From Cytophagales bacterium (GTDB lineage Bacteria > Bacteroidota > Bacteroidia > Cytophagales > UBA9547): DNA of 64,000 bases. This document shows, one piece after another, positions 44,001-53,202 of this stretch; position 1 is the first letter of the stretch; each line of letters begins with the position of its first letter. The DNA lies in the NCBI GenBank assembly GCA_013297755.1, contig JAAFIH010000003.1, positions 91,657 through 155,656 of the forward strand, in the 5' to 3' direction. The translations under genes were made by a program, and so were the position numbers. The notes under the pieces were generated by a model, which worked only from the letters and a program-made list of their open reading frames with translations, was not told the origin of the DNA and did not search any database.

Positions 44001-47000
44001 ACTTCCATTTGCTAATCCACAATTTGTGATGTCCATATCTATTACACTTGCAAAAGTTGGGATACTTGGTGTGGTTATTGTAAATGTAGCACCAGTGGCA
44101 CTACAAGCAATGCTGTTTTGGTTTCTAATGTAAGTAGTATAGGTATTTACACCCAAACCAGTGAAAATATTGGATGTAAACCATGCAGTGTTATTCATGC
44201 TATATTCTACTATTCCTGTTCCACCAATTCCTGTTACGGTTGCTCTACCATTAATAAAACCACAATTGGTAATGTCATTATCAAGTACACTGCTTATACT
44301 TGGTACACTTGGTGTGGTGATGGTAAAAGTTGTACCAGCAGCACTACAAGCAATGCTGTTTTGATTTCTAATATAAGTAGAATATGTATTTGCACTTAAA
44401 CCTGTAAAAATATTGGATGTAAACCAGTTTATGCTATTGATACTAAATTCTAATGTTCCCAAACCACCTGTTCCAATTATGGTTACACGTCCATCAGTTA
44501 AACTACAATTAGTTATATCATTGTCTATTACGCTACTAATGCTAGGCGTACTTGGCACAGTGATAGCAAACCCAGCACCACTGGCACTACAAGCAATGCT
44601 GTTTTGATTTCTAATAAATGTAGTATATGTATTTGCAGATAAATTCGTAAACACATTTGTTGTAAACCAATTAGTATTATTGATACTGTATTCTAATGTT
44701 CCAGTTCCGCCAACTCCTGTAATTGTAGCAGAACCATTAGCCAATCCACAACTTAAAATATCAGAATCTAAAACATTGCTTATACTAGGAGCACTTGGCG
44801 AGGTAATGGTAAAAGTTGCACCTGCAGCACTACAAGCTATACTGTTTTGGTTTCTAATAAATGTAGCATATGTATTTGCAGATAAATTCGTAAACACATT
44901 TGTGGTAAACCAATTGATATTATTAATACTATATTCTACTATTCCAGTACCGCCTGTGCCTGTGATGGTTACTCTACCATTGCTAAGTCCACAATTAGTA
45001 ATGTCATTATCAACTACACTGCTAATACTAGGAACACTTGGAGTGGTGATTGTGAATAATGTACCACTTACTGAGCAAGAAGGAAACGATTGACTACGAA
45101 CTCTAGGTGTATATGCTGCTGCTGATAATCCACTAAATACAGTGGTTGTAAACCAAGTCGTACCATTTATGCTATATTCTAATGTTCCTACTCCACCATT
45201 TCCTGAAAGTGTAGCAACACCATTGGTTAATCCACAATTGGTGATGTGTGATAGTAAAGAAGTTCCAGAAGATATTGCTGCTGGCTGTGTAATGATAGCA
45301 CTTGTTGTTGTTCTACATAAATTTGCATCTGTAATCGTAACTGTGTAAGTATTGGCAGTTAAAGAAGAAATAGTATTGGTAGAAAGAGCTGAATTGCTTG
45401 TATTTGAACCATTTGACCAATTATAAGTGAAATTCGCAGCCCCACCAGATTGTGTTACTGTAAGAGCTCCATTAGAACCTCCATTGCAGCTTACATTGGT
45501 TTGTGAAGTAATAGATGCAGATGGAATAGCGGCTACTGAAAGTGAAGCTCCCGTAGAAGTAGAACTACAACTTCCATTTAAAATGATACATCTATAAGTG
45601 TATCCATTAAGGCCAGAAGTAGCTGCTGTTATGCCCAACGTAGATGTGTTTACGTTTGAATATACACCTGTATTTGAAAGGTTATTAAACCCAGCACCTT
45701 GATTTACTTGCCATTGAAACCCTGTTGTAGCTCCTGAAACAGTAACTCCAAAAGTTGCATTTGCTCCTGTGCAAATGGTTCTGTTTATTGGTTGGTTTGA
45801 AATGGTAGGATTTGTACAAGATGCCGCTGTAGTAAACGACCAAAAAGAATTGCTTTTGTATCCATTTCGTTCTTTGGTTACATCGTTGTAACTGCCCCAA
45901 ATAATGCCATCACTATCTTTAAAAGATTGGTCATCAAAGGCTATATAATATTTAGTACCTCCAACTAAACCAGATACAGATATGGTAATATTCGCAGTTC
46001 CCGAACCTGTAACATTTGCCGAATTAGAAGCAACTGTGGCTACTGTTACATTATCTGAAAATCGTTTGATATATATGTTATTGGCACTATTACCTGCAAA
46101 AACTGCTTTGCTAAAAGTTAAACTCAAGGTAGGATTCAAACTCACTCCTGTAGCACTATTAAGTGGCGTACGGCTTGATAGCGTAGGAGCGGTACCTCCA
46201 TTTTTGTAATATTGAATTGAACCAATTGCTCCATTTGGTAAAATATATAAATCTATATCTCCATCTGAATCGTAATCCGCTGGATATATAAGTGTTTGAA
46301 AAATATCAATGAAACTTAAACCATTGAAAGGACCACTGGTAAATAGACCAGCACCTGTAGCAGAAATGTTTGTGAACGCACCCGAACCATTGTTTAAACC
46401 CAGCACAATGCCTACACTAGCTGTGTTTATGGGTTGATACAACACATCTACATCGCCATCAGCATCAAAATCGCCAGGTACATATCGCACTCCAGGAGTA
46501 GTAACAGGTAAGCCACTTGGCAAGGGAGCATTAGCCCAACTAGTACCATCGTTTCTATAAAAATTAGTTGGAGCAACTGTTGATGTATGAAATTGAAGAA
46601 TATCAATATCTCCATCGTTGTCTACATCTACATTCTTCATACCAGGAGCAATTACATTTGTCATGCTTACACCATTGAATATACCACTACTAAAAACACC
46701 AGTAGTAGGATTGGCAGCAGTTTCTACAAAAGTACCTGAGCCATTATTTATAGCAACGCTTATGTTGTTTACGGTTGTTCCTAATTGAAATAATACATCT
46801 ATATCTCCATCATTATCATAATCTCCAGGTACAAATCTCCCAAAAGCAGGAGATACAGTTGTGGGTAAACCTGTAGGAACTGTACTAAGTGTAAACGAAC
46901 TTCCATTGCTTCTCATATATCTGCAAGAGGTAGCACTATTTGATTCATATATATCATTATCTCCATCATTATCAAAATCATACACATGATATTTTGCAGT

Positions 47001-47858
47001 GATTAAATCTGTAAAATCCATCCCAGATAGAACTCCACTGGTAATGGTAGAAGGATTTGTGTTGGTACCAAGTACTGAACTATAAGTACCATTGCCATTG
47101 TTTTGATGGTAAGTAACAGGCGTACCACTTCCTCCAAATTGAGAAAGCATATCTATATGTCCATCATTATTAAAATCTCCTAATACGACCCTGTTGTTTC
47201 CATTGGCACTTGAAGTTGCATTGTATAAACCTGGAGGAACTGTAGTAGATGCATAAGAAGTCTGCAAATTAGAAGATTTAAAATTATCTACTGCTAAATA
47301 ATCGATAGCACCTGCTGTGCTCATTTCTATGGCATCTATCAATTTATTAGAATTATCTGAGCCACCTTCAGTAGCAAAATTCACATAAGAAAATCCATTT
47401 GAACTATTGGGCCAACTTGATTTTGTAAATGAAAATATAGTAACTCCTGCTTTTTTGCCAACAAAGTTTACAGAGCCTGTAGTAGGGTTGTTTCCTCCAT
47501 TAGTCGAGATAAATACATACATCGATTTTATGGTAAAATCTACACCAGCGGTAGAAATCACATAAGTTTGAAGCATCCCATAATTTCCACCATTGTCAAA
47601 AAACTTATCAGAGGTAGAACCACATCCCTCTCCTACACAGGCATTTCCAACTCCATAACCATTTACGTTTTGATTTAAACATTGACCTGGAACAAATACT
47701 CTTAATTTATTGCTACCAAAAACAACGCCATTGTTGGTAAAAGACTGAGGACAACCCGTAGTGAAACTTTCGAAAGTTTCGGTAACTTGAGCATTTGAGA
47801 CCAGCCAAGCACTTGATAATGTTACAATTAAAGTAATTTTAAGTAATAATGGTTTCAT
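41052..47858 (-). CDS. Giant repetitive T9SS-exported adhesin (2268 residues)
   Basis: Signal peptide 1-23. Residues about 210-560 hold six FG-GAP/VCBS-like units with calcium loops (DFNNDGHID, DYDNDGDIDVLF, DFDADGDVDVLY). Then a Big_5/SbsA Ig-like domain (SATGVSLNPTLSLTFSK), one Ig module, one SprB-type repeat (SCNGGSNGALTVTQSGG), eight repeats of about 80 residues (DITNCGLANG ... GTLEYSINNINWFT ... RNQNSIACSA), eight Ig-like modules (QTICxG...LTYxWNTGETSAS) and an IPT/TIG domain. The type A sorting domain (YPNPSTSGNFTIKS ... GIYLIKVGKVSQKLVVE) ends it. It is a surface adhesin exported by T9SS, similar in plan to SprB-type proteins. A -7 box TATGTTTG lies at 47885-47892. Two Ig modules are freshly duplicated (see 42329-43184). 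Confidence 0.85.
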   Translation of the reverse strand: MKPLLLKITLIVTLSSAWLVSNAQVTETFESFTTGCPQSFTNNGVVFGSNKLRVFVPGQCLNQNVNGYGVGNACVGEGCGSTSDKFFDNGGNYGMLQTYVISTAGVDFTIKSMYVFISTNGGNNPTTGSVNFVGKKAGVTIFSFTKSSWPNSSNGFSYVNFATEGGSDNSNKLIDAIEMSTAGAIDYLAVDNFKSSNLQTSYASTTVPPGLYNATSSANGNNRVVLGDFNNDGHIDMLSQFGGSGTPVTYHQNNGNGTYSSVLGTNTNPSTITSGVLSGMDFTDLITAKYHVYDFDNDGDNDIYESNSATSCRYMRSNGSSFTLSTVPTGLPTTVSPAFGRFVPGDYDNDGDIDVLFQLGTTVNNISVAINNGSGTFVETAANPTTGVFSSGIFNGVSMTNVIAPGMKNVDVDNDGDIDILQFHTSTVAPTNFYRNDGTSWANAPLPSGLPVTTPGVRYVPGDFDADGDVDVLYQPINTASVGIVLGLNNGSGAFTNISATGAGLFTSGPFNGLSFIDIFQTLIYPADYDSDGDIDLYILPNGAIGSIQYYKNGGTAPTLSSRTPLNSATGVSLNPTLSLTFSKAVFAGNSANNIYIKRFSDNVTVATVASNSANVTGSGTANITISVSGLVGGTKYYIAFDDQSFKDSDGIIWGSYNDVTKERNGYKSNSFWSFTTAASCTNPTISNQPINRTICTGANATFGVTVSGATTGFQWQVNQGAGFNNLSNTGVYSNVNTSTLGITAATSGLNGYTYRCIILNGSCSSTSTGASLSVAAIPSASITSQTNVSCNGGSNGALTVTQSGGAANFTYNWSNGSNTSNSALSTNTISSLTANTYTVTITDANLCRTTTSAIITQPAAISSGTSLLSHITNCGLTNGVATLSGNGGVGTLEYSINGTTWFTTTVFSGLSAAAYTPRVRSQSFPSCSVSGTLFTITTPSVPSISSVVDNDITNCGLSNGRVTITGTGGTGIVEYSINNINWFTTNVFTNLSANTYATFIRNQNSIACSAAGATFTITSPSAPSISNVLDSDILSCGLANGSATITGVGGTGTLEYSINNTNWFTTNVFTNLSANTYTTFIRNQNSIACSASGAGFAITVPSTPSISSVIDNDITNCSLTDGRVTIIGTGGLGTLEFSINSINWFTSNIFTGLSANTYSTYIRNQNSIACSAAGTTFTITTPSVPSISSVLDNDITNCGFINGRATVTGIGGTGIVEYSMNNTAWFTSNIFTGLGVNTYTTYIRNQNSIACSATGATFTITTPSIPTFASVIDMDITNCGLANGSATILGTGGTGALEYSINGSIWTSSNVFTSLNAATFTTYIRNANSILCSATGATFTITAPGTPIISNVVDSDITNCGLANGQATISGTGGIGTLEYSINNINWFTSNIFTGLSANTYSTYVRNQSSISCSATGSSFVITTPSVPTFSSRNFTNITNCISPNGSVTITGLGGTGTLEYSVDNSTWTTNNVIGGLSAAVYTPFIRNQSSVACSVAGSGFTLVSIPTTIVSQPVSQTICGAALTSFVVSALGDNLSYNWSNGQTSTSMQTSITGNYTVTVTGSCGTAISNAANLNVNEITQILTQPISQTICTGTTAGFAVSAIGTNLTYAWSNGQTTNAITTNNAGNYIVTVSGACGNVISDVAKLQVVSGTVINTQPTSQTICGGNTATISVAGTGAALTYLWNTGETSASISKSVAGTYTVTVTGSCGTAISNAANLNVNEITQILTQPISQTICTGTTAGFAVSAIGTNLTYAWSNGPTTNAITTNNAGNYTVTVSGACGNVISDVATLQVVSGTVINTQPTSQTICGGNTATISVAGTGAALTYLWNTGETSASISTSISGTYLVTVTGSCGTAISSEAILQVDSITTITSQPTNQVVCLNANATLAVTAIGTGTLTYLWNTQETTASINTNTVASNYQVTVTGSCGVAVSNVVAVSNATATQILSQTPNKTICGGNIFPLNVTAIGTNLTYVWNTGATTSTLGTNVSGRYTVTVTGTCGTATAAIDLIVNKITSIVTEPSNQVLVNGTANLAVSASGSNLVYVWNTGETSTSIVATSAGFYMATISGTCGTLTSNTATVSNPITAPSTSTATGISVLGNIVTITSPVQITINGIGFTPSTNVTINGVLVPVIAVIGSNTIIAVLPVGVITSTGTVTIQVQNPNQAASTTVSITPRDATLTSTNQSIYQSTNFSIYPNPSTSGNFTIKSENFENGLIIFNAQGALVYSQKLTSNITQINANLISGIYLIKVGKVSQKLVVE
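42329..43184. repeat. Recent 438-bp tandem duplication inside the giant adhesin
   Basis: Bases 42329-42766 and 42767-43184 agree almost perfectly. For example TTGAAATACTTGCACTCG recurs at offset 438, which is exactly 146 codons or two Ig-like modules. Only a few substitutions separate the copies, so the duplication is much younger than the other repeats of the gene. Confidence 0.85.
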
Positions 47859-48746
47859 AAATTAGTTTTTTAATAATTTTATTGCAAACATACATAAAAT
47901 TATTAAACTAACATGAACTCTAAGTAATATTTCTGTAATAAAATTTAGATTTCAATCAAATAGTAAAATTTTGGTAATTTTTATTTGCAATTCGTCCAAT
48001 TATATGTATAAATATGTTGTAAGAATAAAATCATAGTATTTAAAAACCGAATAGAAAGCCATAAAAGTTTTTGAACAGGGAAAAAATACATTTAAAAATA
48101 TTATAATTTTAATAATAAAATATTACTTTCAATATAATATTTTAAGAAATATTATATTGAAACAAAAAACAAACATTTCAATTTTATTTTAAACCCCTCT
48201 TTATAATTTCTCTCCAAATGGGAGAAAAATTATAGGAATGTAATTTTAATTTTTCGGTTTGATATAGTATAAATAAATATCCTTACCTTTTGGATTCTGT
48301 GCCTTTGGGTTAAAACTAAAGTTTTGAGCCAAGTTGTGAAATTGAAAAATTGGGTTGGGTTGAAGCAAATAAAATACAGGTATTTATTTGATAATAATCT
48401 TAGAGGTATTTGCCCTGGTTTTTGAAATTCAACAAGATTATAAATTTTAGATTATTTTCAATTTTTAATTTACCATTATATCAAATTCTTACTAGATTTC
48501 TATGGACTTGAATAAAAAAGATTGATACCATCAATAATAGATTGTATAAATCAATTGCACTATGTATATGAATTATTTAAAATAAATTTCTTTTTTAAAT
48601 AAATTTTTCTAAAATCATGGAAACTAGGCTAATGTATCAATACATTCTTAAAATTTTTGGATTGACCACATTAAAAAATAATAAGAAAATATAATAGCAT
48701 CAACTACATATCAAAGCTATTTTCAAATTAATTCTATTGTTAAATT

Positions 48747-48836
48747 AATGTCGCTTACTAAGGTATCAGATTATCTTTCTCCTTTGAAGCAAGACTAATA
48801 TAGAAGCAATAAAAAAATGATTAGCTAAACGACATT
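48747..48836. repeat. MITE-like palindromic element, copy 2
   Basis: A 90-bp element, ends AATGTCGCTTACTAAG and the complement of AATGTCGTTTAGCTAATCA, interior shared with 8861-8951. Internal identity is moderate, so the two copies are old. They have no coding capacity. Confidence 0.65.
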
Positions 48837-48872
48837 GATAATTAAATAGTTATCAAAGCTCTTTAAATTTTA

Positions 48873-48989
48873 AGGAAATTTCAAAAATTCCATTTATTTT
48901 CAAAAACCCCACCCAAACCAATTTCTGTTACGATGCCACAGAATCCAAGTGGGAGGGCTTCATAGGAATTGAGGTTTTTAGAAGTTCCC
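48873..48989. repeat. MITE-like element with GGTTTTTAGAAGTTCCC end, copy 2
   Basis: Right end GAGGTTTTTAGAAGTTCCC is the complement of the left end of copy 1 (33734). The left end is degraded (GGAAATTTCAAAAATTCC). The core TCAAAAACCCCACCCAAACC and CACAGAATCCAA are shared with copy 1. Confidence 0.6.
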
Positions 48990-49011
48990 TTATATATTTA
49001 AAATATAACCT

Positions 49012-50145
49012 TTACTTACAAACCAAATTTTTGGCCACATCAGGGCTAGATTGATTTTTTATAAAACTAAAACTTTTATTTATTTCTATGCTTTTTTCTA
49101 AAACACGCATACCACCAAAAAATCCAACTGCTTTTTTGCCTTTTTCGTCTACATTCATAATATTGGTTGGCACGTTGGCTGGTGGTCTAGAGAAAAGACC
49201 CGACAAACCACCACCAGTGCCATTGCCCAGTTCTCGGTCTATACTTGCCAAAAAACTAATATGTGGTAATGTAATAGCAAATATTTTTACTTTAACTGAA
49301 TCGCCAGGAAAGTAAGTGGGGTAATCGCTGCCATTGCCCACTGGCGACATCACTGATTGAAATCTTACAGGAAGAATAAATGAAGCTGGTTTATCTTGTG
49401 CAAACTCCTCATCATTGTTTGCACCGTTAGAAATATCAAAAACGGTATTTAACCTTTGATTGCTTCTAAAAGTGCGCCAAGTGCTGTATTGCCCTGCATT
49501 TAACCCAAGTGTTGTGCTGTAAGGCGAGTTATTATCGCCATAGCGTTTTACAAAAGTTTGAATCCAATAGGCATCAGGAAAATCAAATTCTTTAGTTTTA
49601 GGCATATCAAAAGCCTGCAAATCTATAAAAGGTCCTTTTGGAACAACGCCAATGGGTGTACCCACTATTCTGCAAGTATCTGTCTGACGCAAAGCTCTGA
49701 ACTCACAATTTCTTAGTGGAATAAAAGTATTTGAGGTATATTTTTCGCCATTTGATAAAGTAATATTAAGATTGTATGAAGTACCAGGAGCCAAAAGTGT
49801 ATTCGAGGTTACATATTTCCCATTTCCTTTGTGTACTAATACATCAGTAATTGAATTGCTTCCGCTTATGGTTGGTACTCCATTGATTGTAGTCAAAACT
49901 CCAATTTGATAAGTTATGCTTACAGCTGCATCTGTTACAGCTGGCGGTGCAGTAGCCGAAGAATAGGTTGTAGAAAGGCTCAATTTTACGGTATCTCCAT
50001 TGTTTTTGAATGGCACAAGTGGATCATAAATTAAATTACCCTCTACCACAAGTTGAGCTTGTGCATTGGGTGGAGTAATGTTGTAGTTGGTGTAGCATCC
50101 ATACAAACCTACGAAAGAAACTAATATTAAAAGTAATTTTTTCAT
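49012..50145 (-). CDS. DUF4249 lipoprotein, partner of the TonB receptor
   Basis: 377 residues. Signal with lipobox GLYGC (Cys at residue 17) followed by YTNYNITPP. The mature part opens AQLVVEGNLIYDPLVPF and continues with Ig-like strands (VKLSLSTTYSSA, AAVSITYQIGVL), as in DUF4249 proteins. These occur next to TonB-dependent receptors in Bacteroidota, replacing the usual SusD-type partner, and may cap or gate the receptor (inference). It begins 45 bp after the receptor stop. Substrate unknown. Confidence 0.82.
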   Translation of the reverse strand: MKKLLLILVSFVGLYGCYTNYNITPPNAQAQLVVEGNLIYDPLVPFKNNGDTVKLSLSTTYSSATAPPAVTDAAVSITYQIGVLTTINGVPTISGSNSITDVLVHKGNGKYVTSNTLLAPGTSYNLNITLSNGEKYTSNTFIPLRNCEFRALRQTDTCRIVGTPIGVVPKGPFIDLQAFDMPKTKEFDFPDAYWIQTFVKRYGDNNSPYSTTLGLNAGQYSTWRTFRSNQRLNTVFDISNGANNDEEFAQDKPASFILPVRFQSVMSPVGNGSDYPTYFPGDSVKVKIFAITLPHISFLASIDRELGNGTGGGLSGLFSRPPANVPTNIMNVDEKGKKAVGFFGGMRVLEKSIEINKSFSFIKNQSSPDVAKNLVCK

Positions 50146-50190
50146 TGTTTTATTTTATTAATAAATTTAAAAAATTTTTTATATTTTGGA

Positions 50191-52683
50191 TTAAAATTTA
50201 AAATTGTAAGTAATACTTGGCACTATAAACGAAATCACGCTAAATTTTTGATATACTATATTTTTGCCATCTGGTGCATATCCTACGGGTACTTCGTCAC
50301 CATCAAATACTTTGTCGTTGTCTTTTACTTCTGGGTTTTCTCTGGCTACTAAAGAAAACGCATTTCTCATATTTATAGTATTATACACACCCATCACAAG
50401 TTCCCATTCGTAAGTATATTTTAATCTTTTAAATAAATTTGAAGGCAATTCTCCCATTTCAGGTTCTGGTCTTTTTTTGTTTTTAAATGTTGCCGATAAA
50501 TCTACCCTAAAAAAGTCAGGTATTCGTATGTTATTTCGTTGATTAACAGGGGTTTGGGGAATGTAATAATTGTTGTAGGCAAAACCATTGGTTGGTAGAT
50601 TGACTGGTGTGCCAGAACCATAAAACACATTGGCAGCAAAACGCCATCTATCATTAAAAATCAAAAACTTGTTTCTTACATCATAGCAAGCCACAATGCT
50701 TAGGGTATGCGTTCGGTCAAATCGGTTGGCGTACCAGTTGTTTTCGCTTATACCATTAACTTGTCGCTCTGTGCGAGCAAGGGTGTAGCTTATCCATCCT
50801 GTAAATGGTCCATTGTTTTTCTTTACATAAAATTCTAAGCCATAAGCTCTACCTCTGCCATTTAAAACTTCGCCTTCGATATTTTTGTTGAGTAATAAAT
50901 CAGCATTATCCACATAATCTAATTGATTTTTCATGGTTTTGTAATAGCCCTCTACTGAGGTTTCAAACTGATTATCGCTGCCAAAATTTCTAAAATACCC
51001 TAAAGCCACTTGGTCGGCAATTTGTGGTTTGATGTTGTTGGTTACTGGAGTCCACACATCTAGTGGAATAGATGCAGCAGTGTTTGAGATCAAATGCAAA
51101 TATTGCACTGTACGCATATAACTGGCTTTGAGAGAACTCGTTTCATTCAATTCAAATTTCAATGCCACACGTGGCTCTGGATACCAAAATTGATTCAATA
51201 CACGTGGACTAGCATACACATCAGTACTTGTAGGTTTACGTTTGATATTCATTTCTGATTGGGCAGGATCATAATTTTGGCGAGACGAATCTATAAAATT
51301 GAAGTTAGATAATCGTAAACCATACGTTGCCGTAAATCTAGGCGATAATTTTTGCTCATTGGCTATAAATACGGCATTTTCTAAGCCATATTTACTTGAT
51401 AATTTGCGTGAAAACTCTTCATTGGATGATTTAATTTTAATTTCACCTGGGAAAAAATCATAATAAGTACTTTGTCCACCAAAACTAATGGTATTGTTTG
51501 GGTTTATATACCAAGTAAATTCAGGTTTGATAGATACGTTTTGTATGCTCGATTTCCAACTAAAACCATCGCCAGACGAGTTGGTTTCGGCACCCAAACC
51601 ATAATTGTATCTGCTATAGAAACCAGTAAGATTGAAAAATAATTTATCACTAAAAATATGATTCCATCGTGCAGAGAGTGTTCTGTTGCCCCAATTGAAA
51701 CCAAAAGCACCTTGTCCAAACTCATCTTTACCTAAATAGCCTGATAAAAATACTTTATCTTTTTTGGTAATATTATAATTAGCTTTCAAAGTAAGGTCAT
51801 AAAAATACAATCTCAACCCTTTGATGTCGGGCAAGCCACCAGTAAAAGGCGCAATGAGAGCATCAATATAAGAGCGTCTGCCAGCAATTATAAAAGAACC
51901 TTTGTCTTTTTTAATGGGTGCTTCTATGGTTAATCTGCTAAAAATACTGCCTAGCCCCCCCTGTACAGCCAGTCTTTTGCTGTTTCCCTCTTTCAATCGC
52001 ACATCAAGCAAAGATGATAAACGACCGCCATATTGGGCAGGTATGCCACCTTTGTATAACTTTACATCTTTGACAGCATCTGGGTTGAAAACCGAGAAAA
52101 AACCAAATAAATGTGAAGAGTTGTAAACGGGTGCCTCGTCCAATAAAATCAAATTTTGGTCTATGCTACCCCCACGAACATTAAACCCAGATGCACCCTC
52201 GCCTACGCTAGATACTCCTGGCAATAATTGTATACTACGAACCACATCTACTTCTCCAAAAAGGGCAGGAATACGACTTATTTCTTTTATTCCCAGCTTA
52301 TTTACACTCATCTGATTGCTTCTTACGTTCATATCAGGGCGATCGGCTGTTATCTCCACTTCGGCTAGTTCTACTCTATCTTCGGCAATTTCTATATCTA
52401 TTTTTTGGTTTGATGTAAGGTCTATATCTTGGTATATGGTTTTGTAACCTACATACTGAAAAGCTATTTTGTATTTTCCTTCGGGCAACGACATCGAATA
52501 AAACCCATAAGCATTGGTAGATGTAGCAATAGTTGTACCAGTTACAACAACGGTAGCACCAATCAAATCTTCTCCATTTTTTTTGTCTTTGAGCGTACCA
52601 CTAATGGTATATTTATTTTGAGATAATGCAGCAGTAAAACAAATTAGCGTAAGTATAGCTGACAATAAATATTTTTTATACAT
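50191..52683 (-). CDS. TonB-dependent outer-membrane receptor with carboxypeptidase-like N-terminal domain
   Basis: 830 residues. After a signal peptide (TLICFTAALSQ) comes a CarboxypepD_reg-like beta domain (YTISGTLKDKKNGEDLIGAT, about 25-105), then the plug domain (FGEVDVVRSIQLLPG, GASGFNVRGGSIDQNLILLD, about 125-235) and a beta barrel to the last residue (VISFIVPSITYNFKF, aromatic end). It is the DUF4249-associated type of receptor and imports an unknown ligand with TonB energy. A promoter TTTG-N18-TAGTTTTG lies upstream at 52730-52759. Confidence 0.92.
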   Translation of the reverse strand: MYKKYLLSAILTLICFTAALSQNKYTISGTLKDKKNGEDLIGATVVVTGTTIATSTNAYGFYSMSLPEGKYKIAFQYVGYKTIYQDIDLTSNQKIDIEIAEDRVELAEVEITADRPDMNVRSNQMSVNKLGIKEISRIPALFGEVDVVRSIQLLPGVSSVGEGASGFNVRGGSIDQNLILLDEAPVYNSSHLFGFFSVFNPDAVKDVKLYKGGIPAQYGGRLSSLLDVRLKEGNSKRLAVQGGLGSIFSRLTIEAPIKKDKGSFIIAGRRSYIDALIAPFTGGLPDIKGLRLYFYDLTLKANYNITKKDKVFLSGYLGKDEFGQGAFGFNWGNRTLSARWNHIFSDKLFFNLTGFYSRYNYGLGAETNSSGDGFSWKSSIQNVSIKPEFTWYINPNNTISFGGQSTYYDFFPGEIKIKSSNEEFSRKLSSKYGLENAVFIANEQKLSPRFTATYGLRLSNFNFIDSSRQNYDPAQSEMNIKRKPTSTDVYASPRVLNQFWYPEPRVALKFELNETSSLKASYMRTVQYLHLISNTAASIPLDVWTPVTNNIKPQIADQVALGYFRNFGSDNQFETSVEGYYKTMKNQLDYVDNADLLLNKNIEGEVLNGRGRAYGLEFYVKKNNGPFTGWISYTLARTERQVNGISENNWYANRFDRTHTLSIVACYDVRNKFLIFNDRWRFAANVFYGSGTPVNLPTNGFAYNNYYIPQTPVNQRNNIRIPDFFRVDLSATFKNKKRPEPEMGELPSNLFKRLKYTYEWELVMGVYNTINMRNAFSLVARENPEVKDNDKVFDGDEVPVGYAPDGKNIVYQKFSVISFIVPSITYNFKF

Positions 52684-52729
52684 ATAATATAGGTTTGGTA
52701 ATTTGCAATGAAAGAATTGAATTGCGTTG

Positions 52730-52759
52730 CAAAACTATGGAAACTATTTTTATATCAAA
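52730..52759 (-). promoter_or_regulatory. Promoter of the TonB receptor / DUF4249 operon
   Basis: On the minus strand TTTG (52759-52756), 18 nt, TAGTTTTG (52737-52730). Leader about 40 nt. Confidence 0.6.
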
Positions 52760-52849
52760 AGTTTTTAGAGTTTTTTTATGAAATAAATTATTAAATTATC
52801 AAAAATAGAATTTGGTTGGGTATAAAAATGGATTATTGATTATTCCTTC

Positions 52850-52945
52850 CTTGTTGGTGTTTTTTTTCACCAACAAGCAATTATACTATTTTTCCACAAC
52901 TTTTTGCTTTAATTCATTGATTTGTTGGTAAAGAATACCAACAAA
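52850..52945. repeat. Two related perfect hairpins
   Basis: CTTGTTGGTG-(8 T)-CACCAACAAG at 52850-52877 and TTTGTTGGTA-AAGAA-TACCAACAAA at 52921-52945. Both are 10-bp perfect stems sharing the core TTGTTGGT. They lie upstream of the TonB receptor promoter, between it and the REP-like unit. Confidence 0.7.
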
Positions 52946-53018
52946 GGATAATTGTAGATGTTGTATAATAAACACCATTTTGATCGCCAATCCTATACTT
53001 ATCGCCTGCCATGATGCT

Positions 53019-53100
53019 AATATAAGGACTTTTTTTGTGTATTATAATCGTTACAAACGATTATTTCGACCGCCCCCGTTGCAAACGAGGGCGATAGGGG
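53019..53100. repeat. REP-like unit, third copy
   Basis: Contains AATATAAGGACTTT and both palindromes (AATCGTTACAAACGATT and the CGCCC..GGGCG stem) in the same order as the tandem pair at 11121-11328. About 80 bp. The rest of the spacer 52684-53202 holds only the two hairpins. Confidence 0.75.
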
Positions 53101-53202
53101 TTAATCAGAGACACTCCCAAACTGTTATTTTCTTAGTGAAGACTACTGAGAAAGGGAAAGAACCCATACAATAGCAAAAAATTAATTAATAAGTAAGTTA
53201 AA

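Larger units (their letters stand above)
47859..49011. other. Long AT-rich spacer between the adhesin and DUF4249 genes
   Basis: 1153 bp with no reading frame of note. It contains the second copies of two MITE-like families (48747-48836 and 48873-48989) and an imperfect hairpin TATAATTTCTC..GAGAAAAATTATAG at about 48200-48237. I see nothing else. Confidence 0.6.

Noticed and set aside
41380-45348. Chain of plus-strand frames of 60-150 residues opposite the adhesin
   Set aside because: They are shadows created by the repeats of the minus-strand gene, with the same periodicity.
48380-48400. Similarity between AATACAGGTATTTAT here and GATAAATGCAGGTATTTATC at 34519
   Set aside because: Only about 15 bp shared in AT-rich DNA; not enough to call a repeat.
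52980-53174. Plus-strand 64-residue frame over the REP-like unit
   Set aside because: It reads through the palindromes and shows no domain; the repeat explains it.
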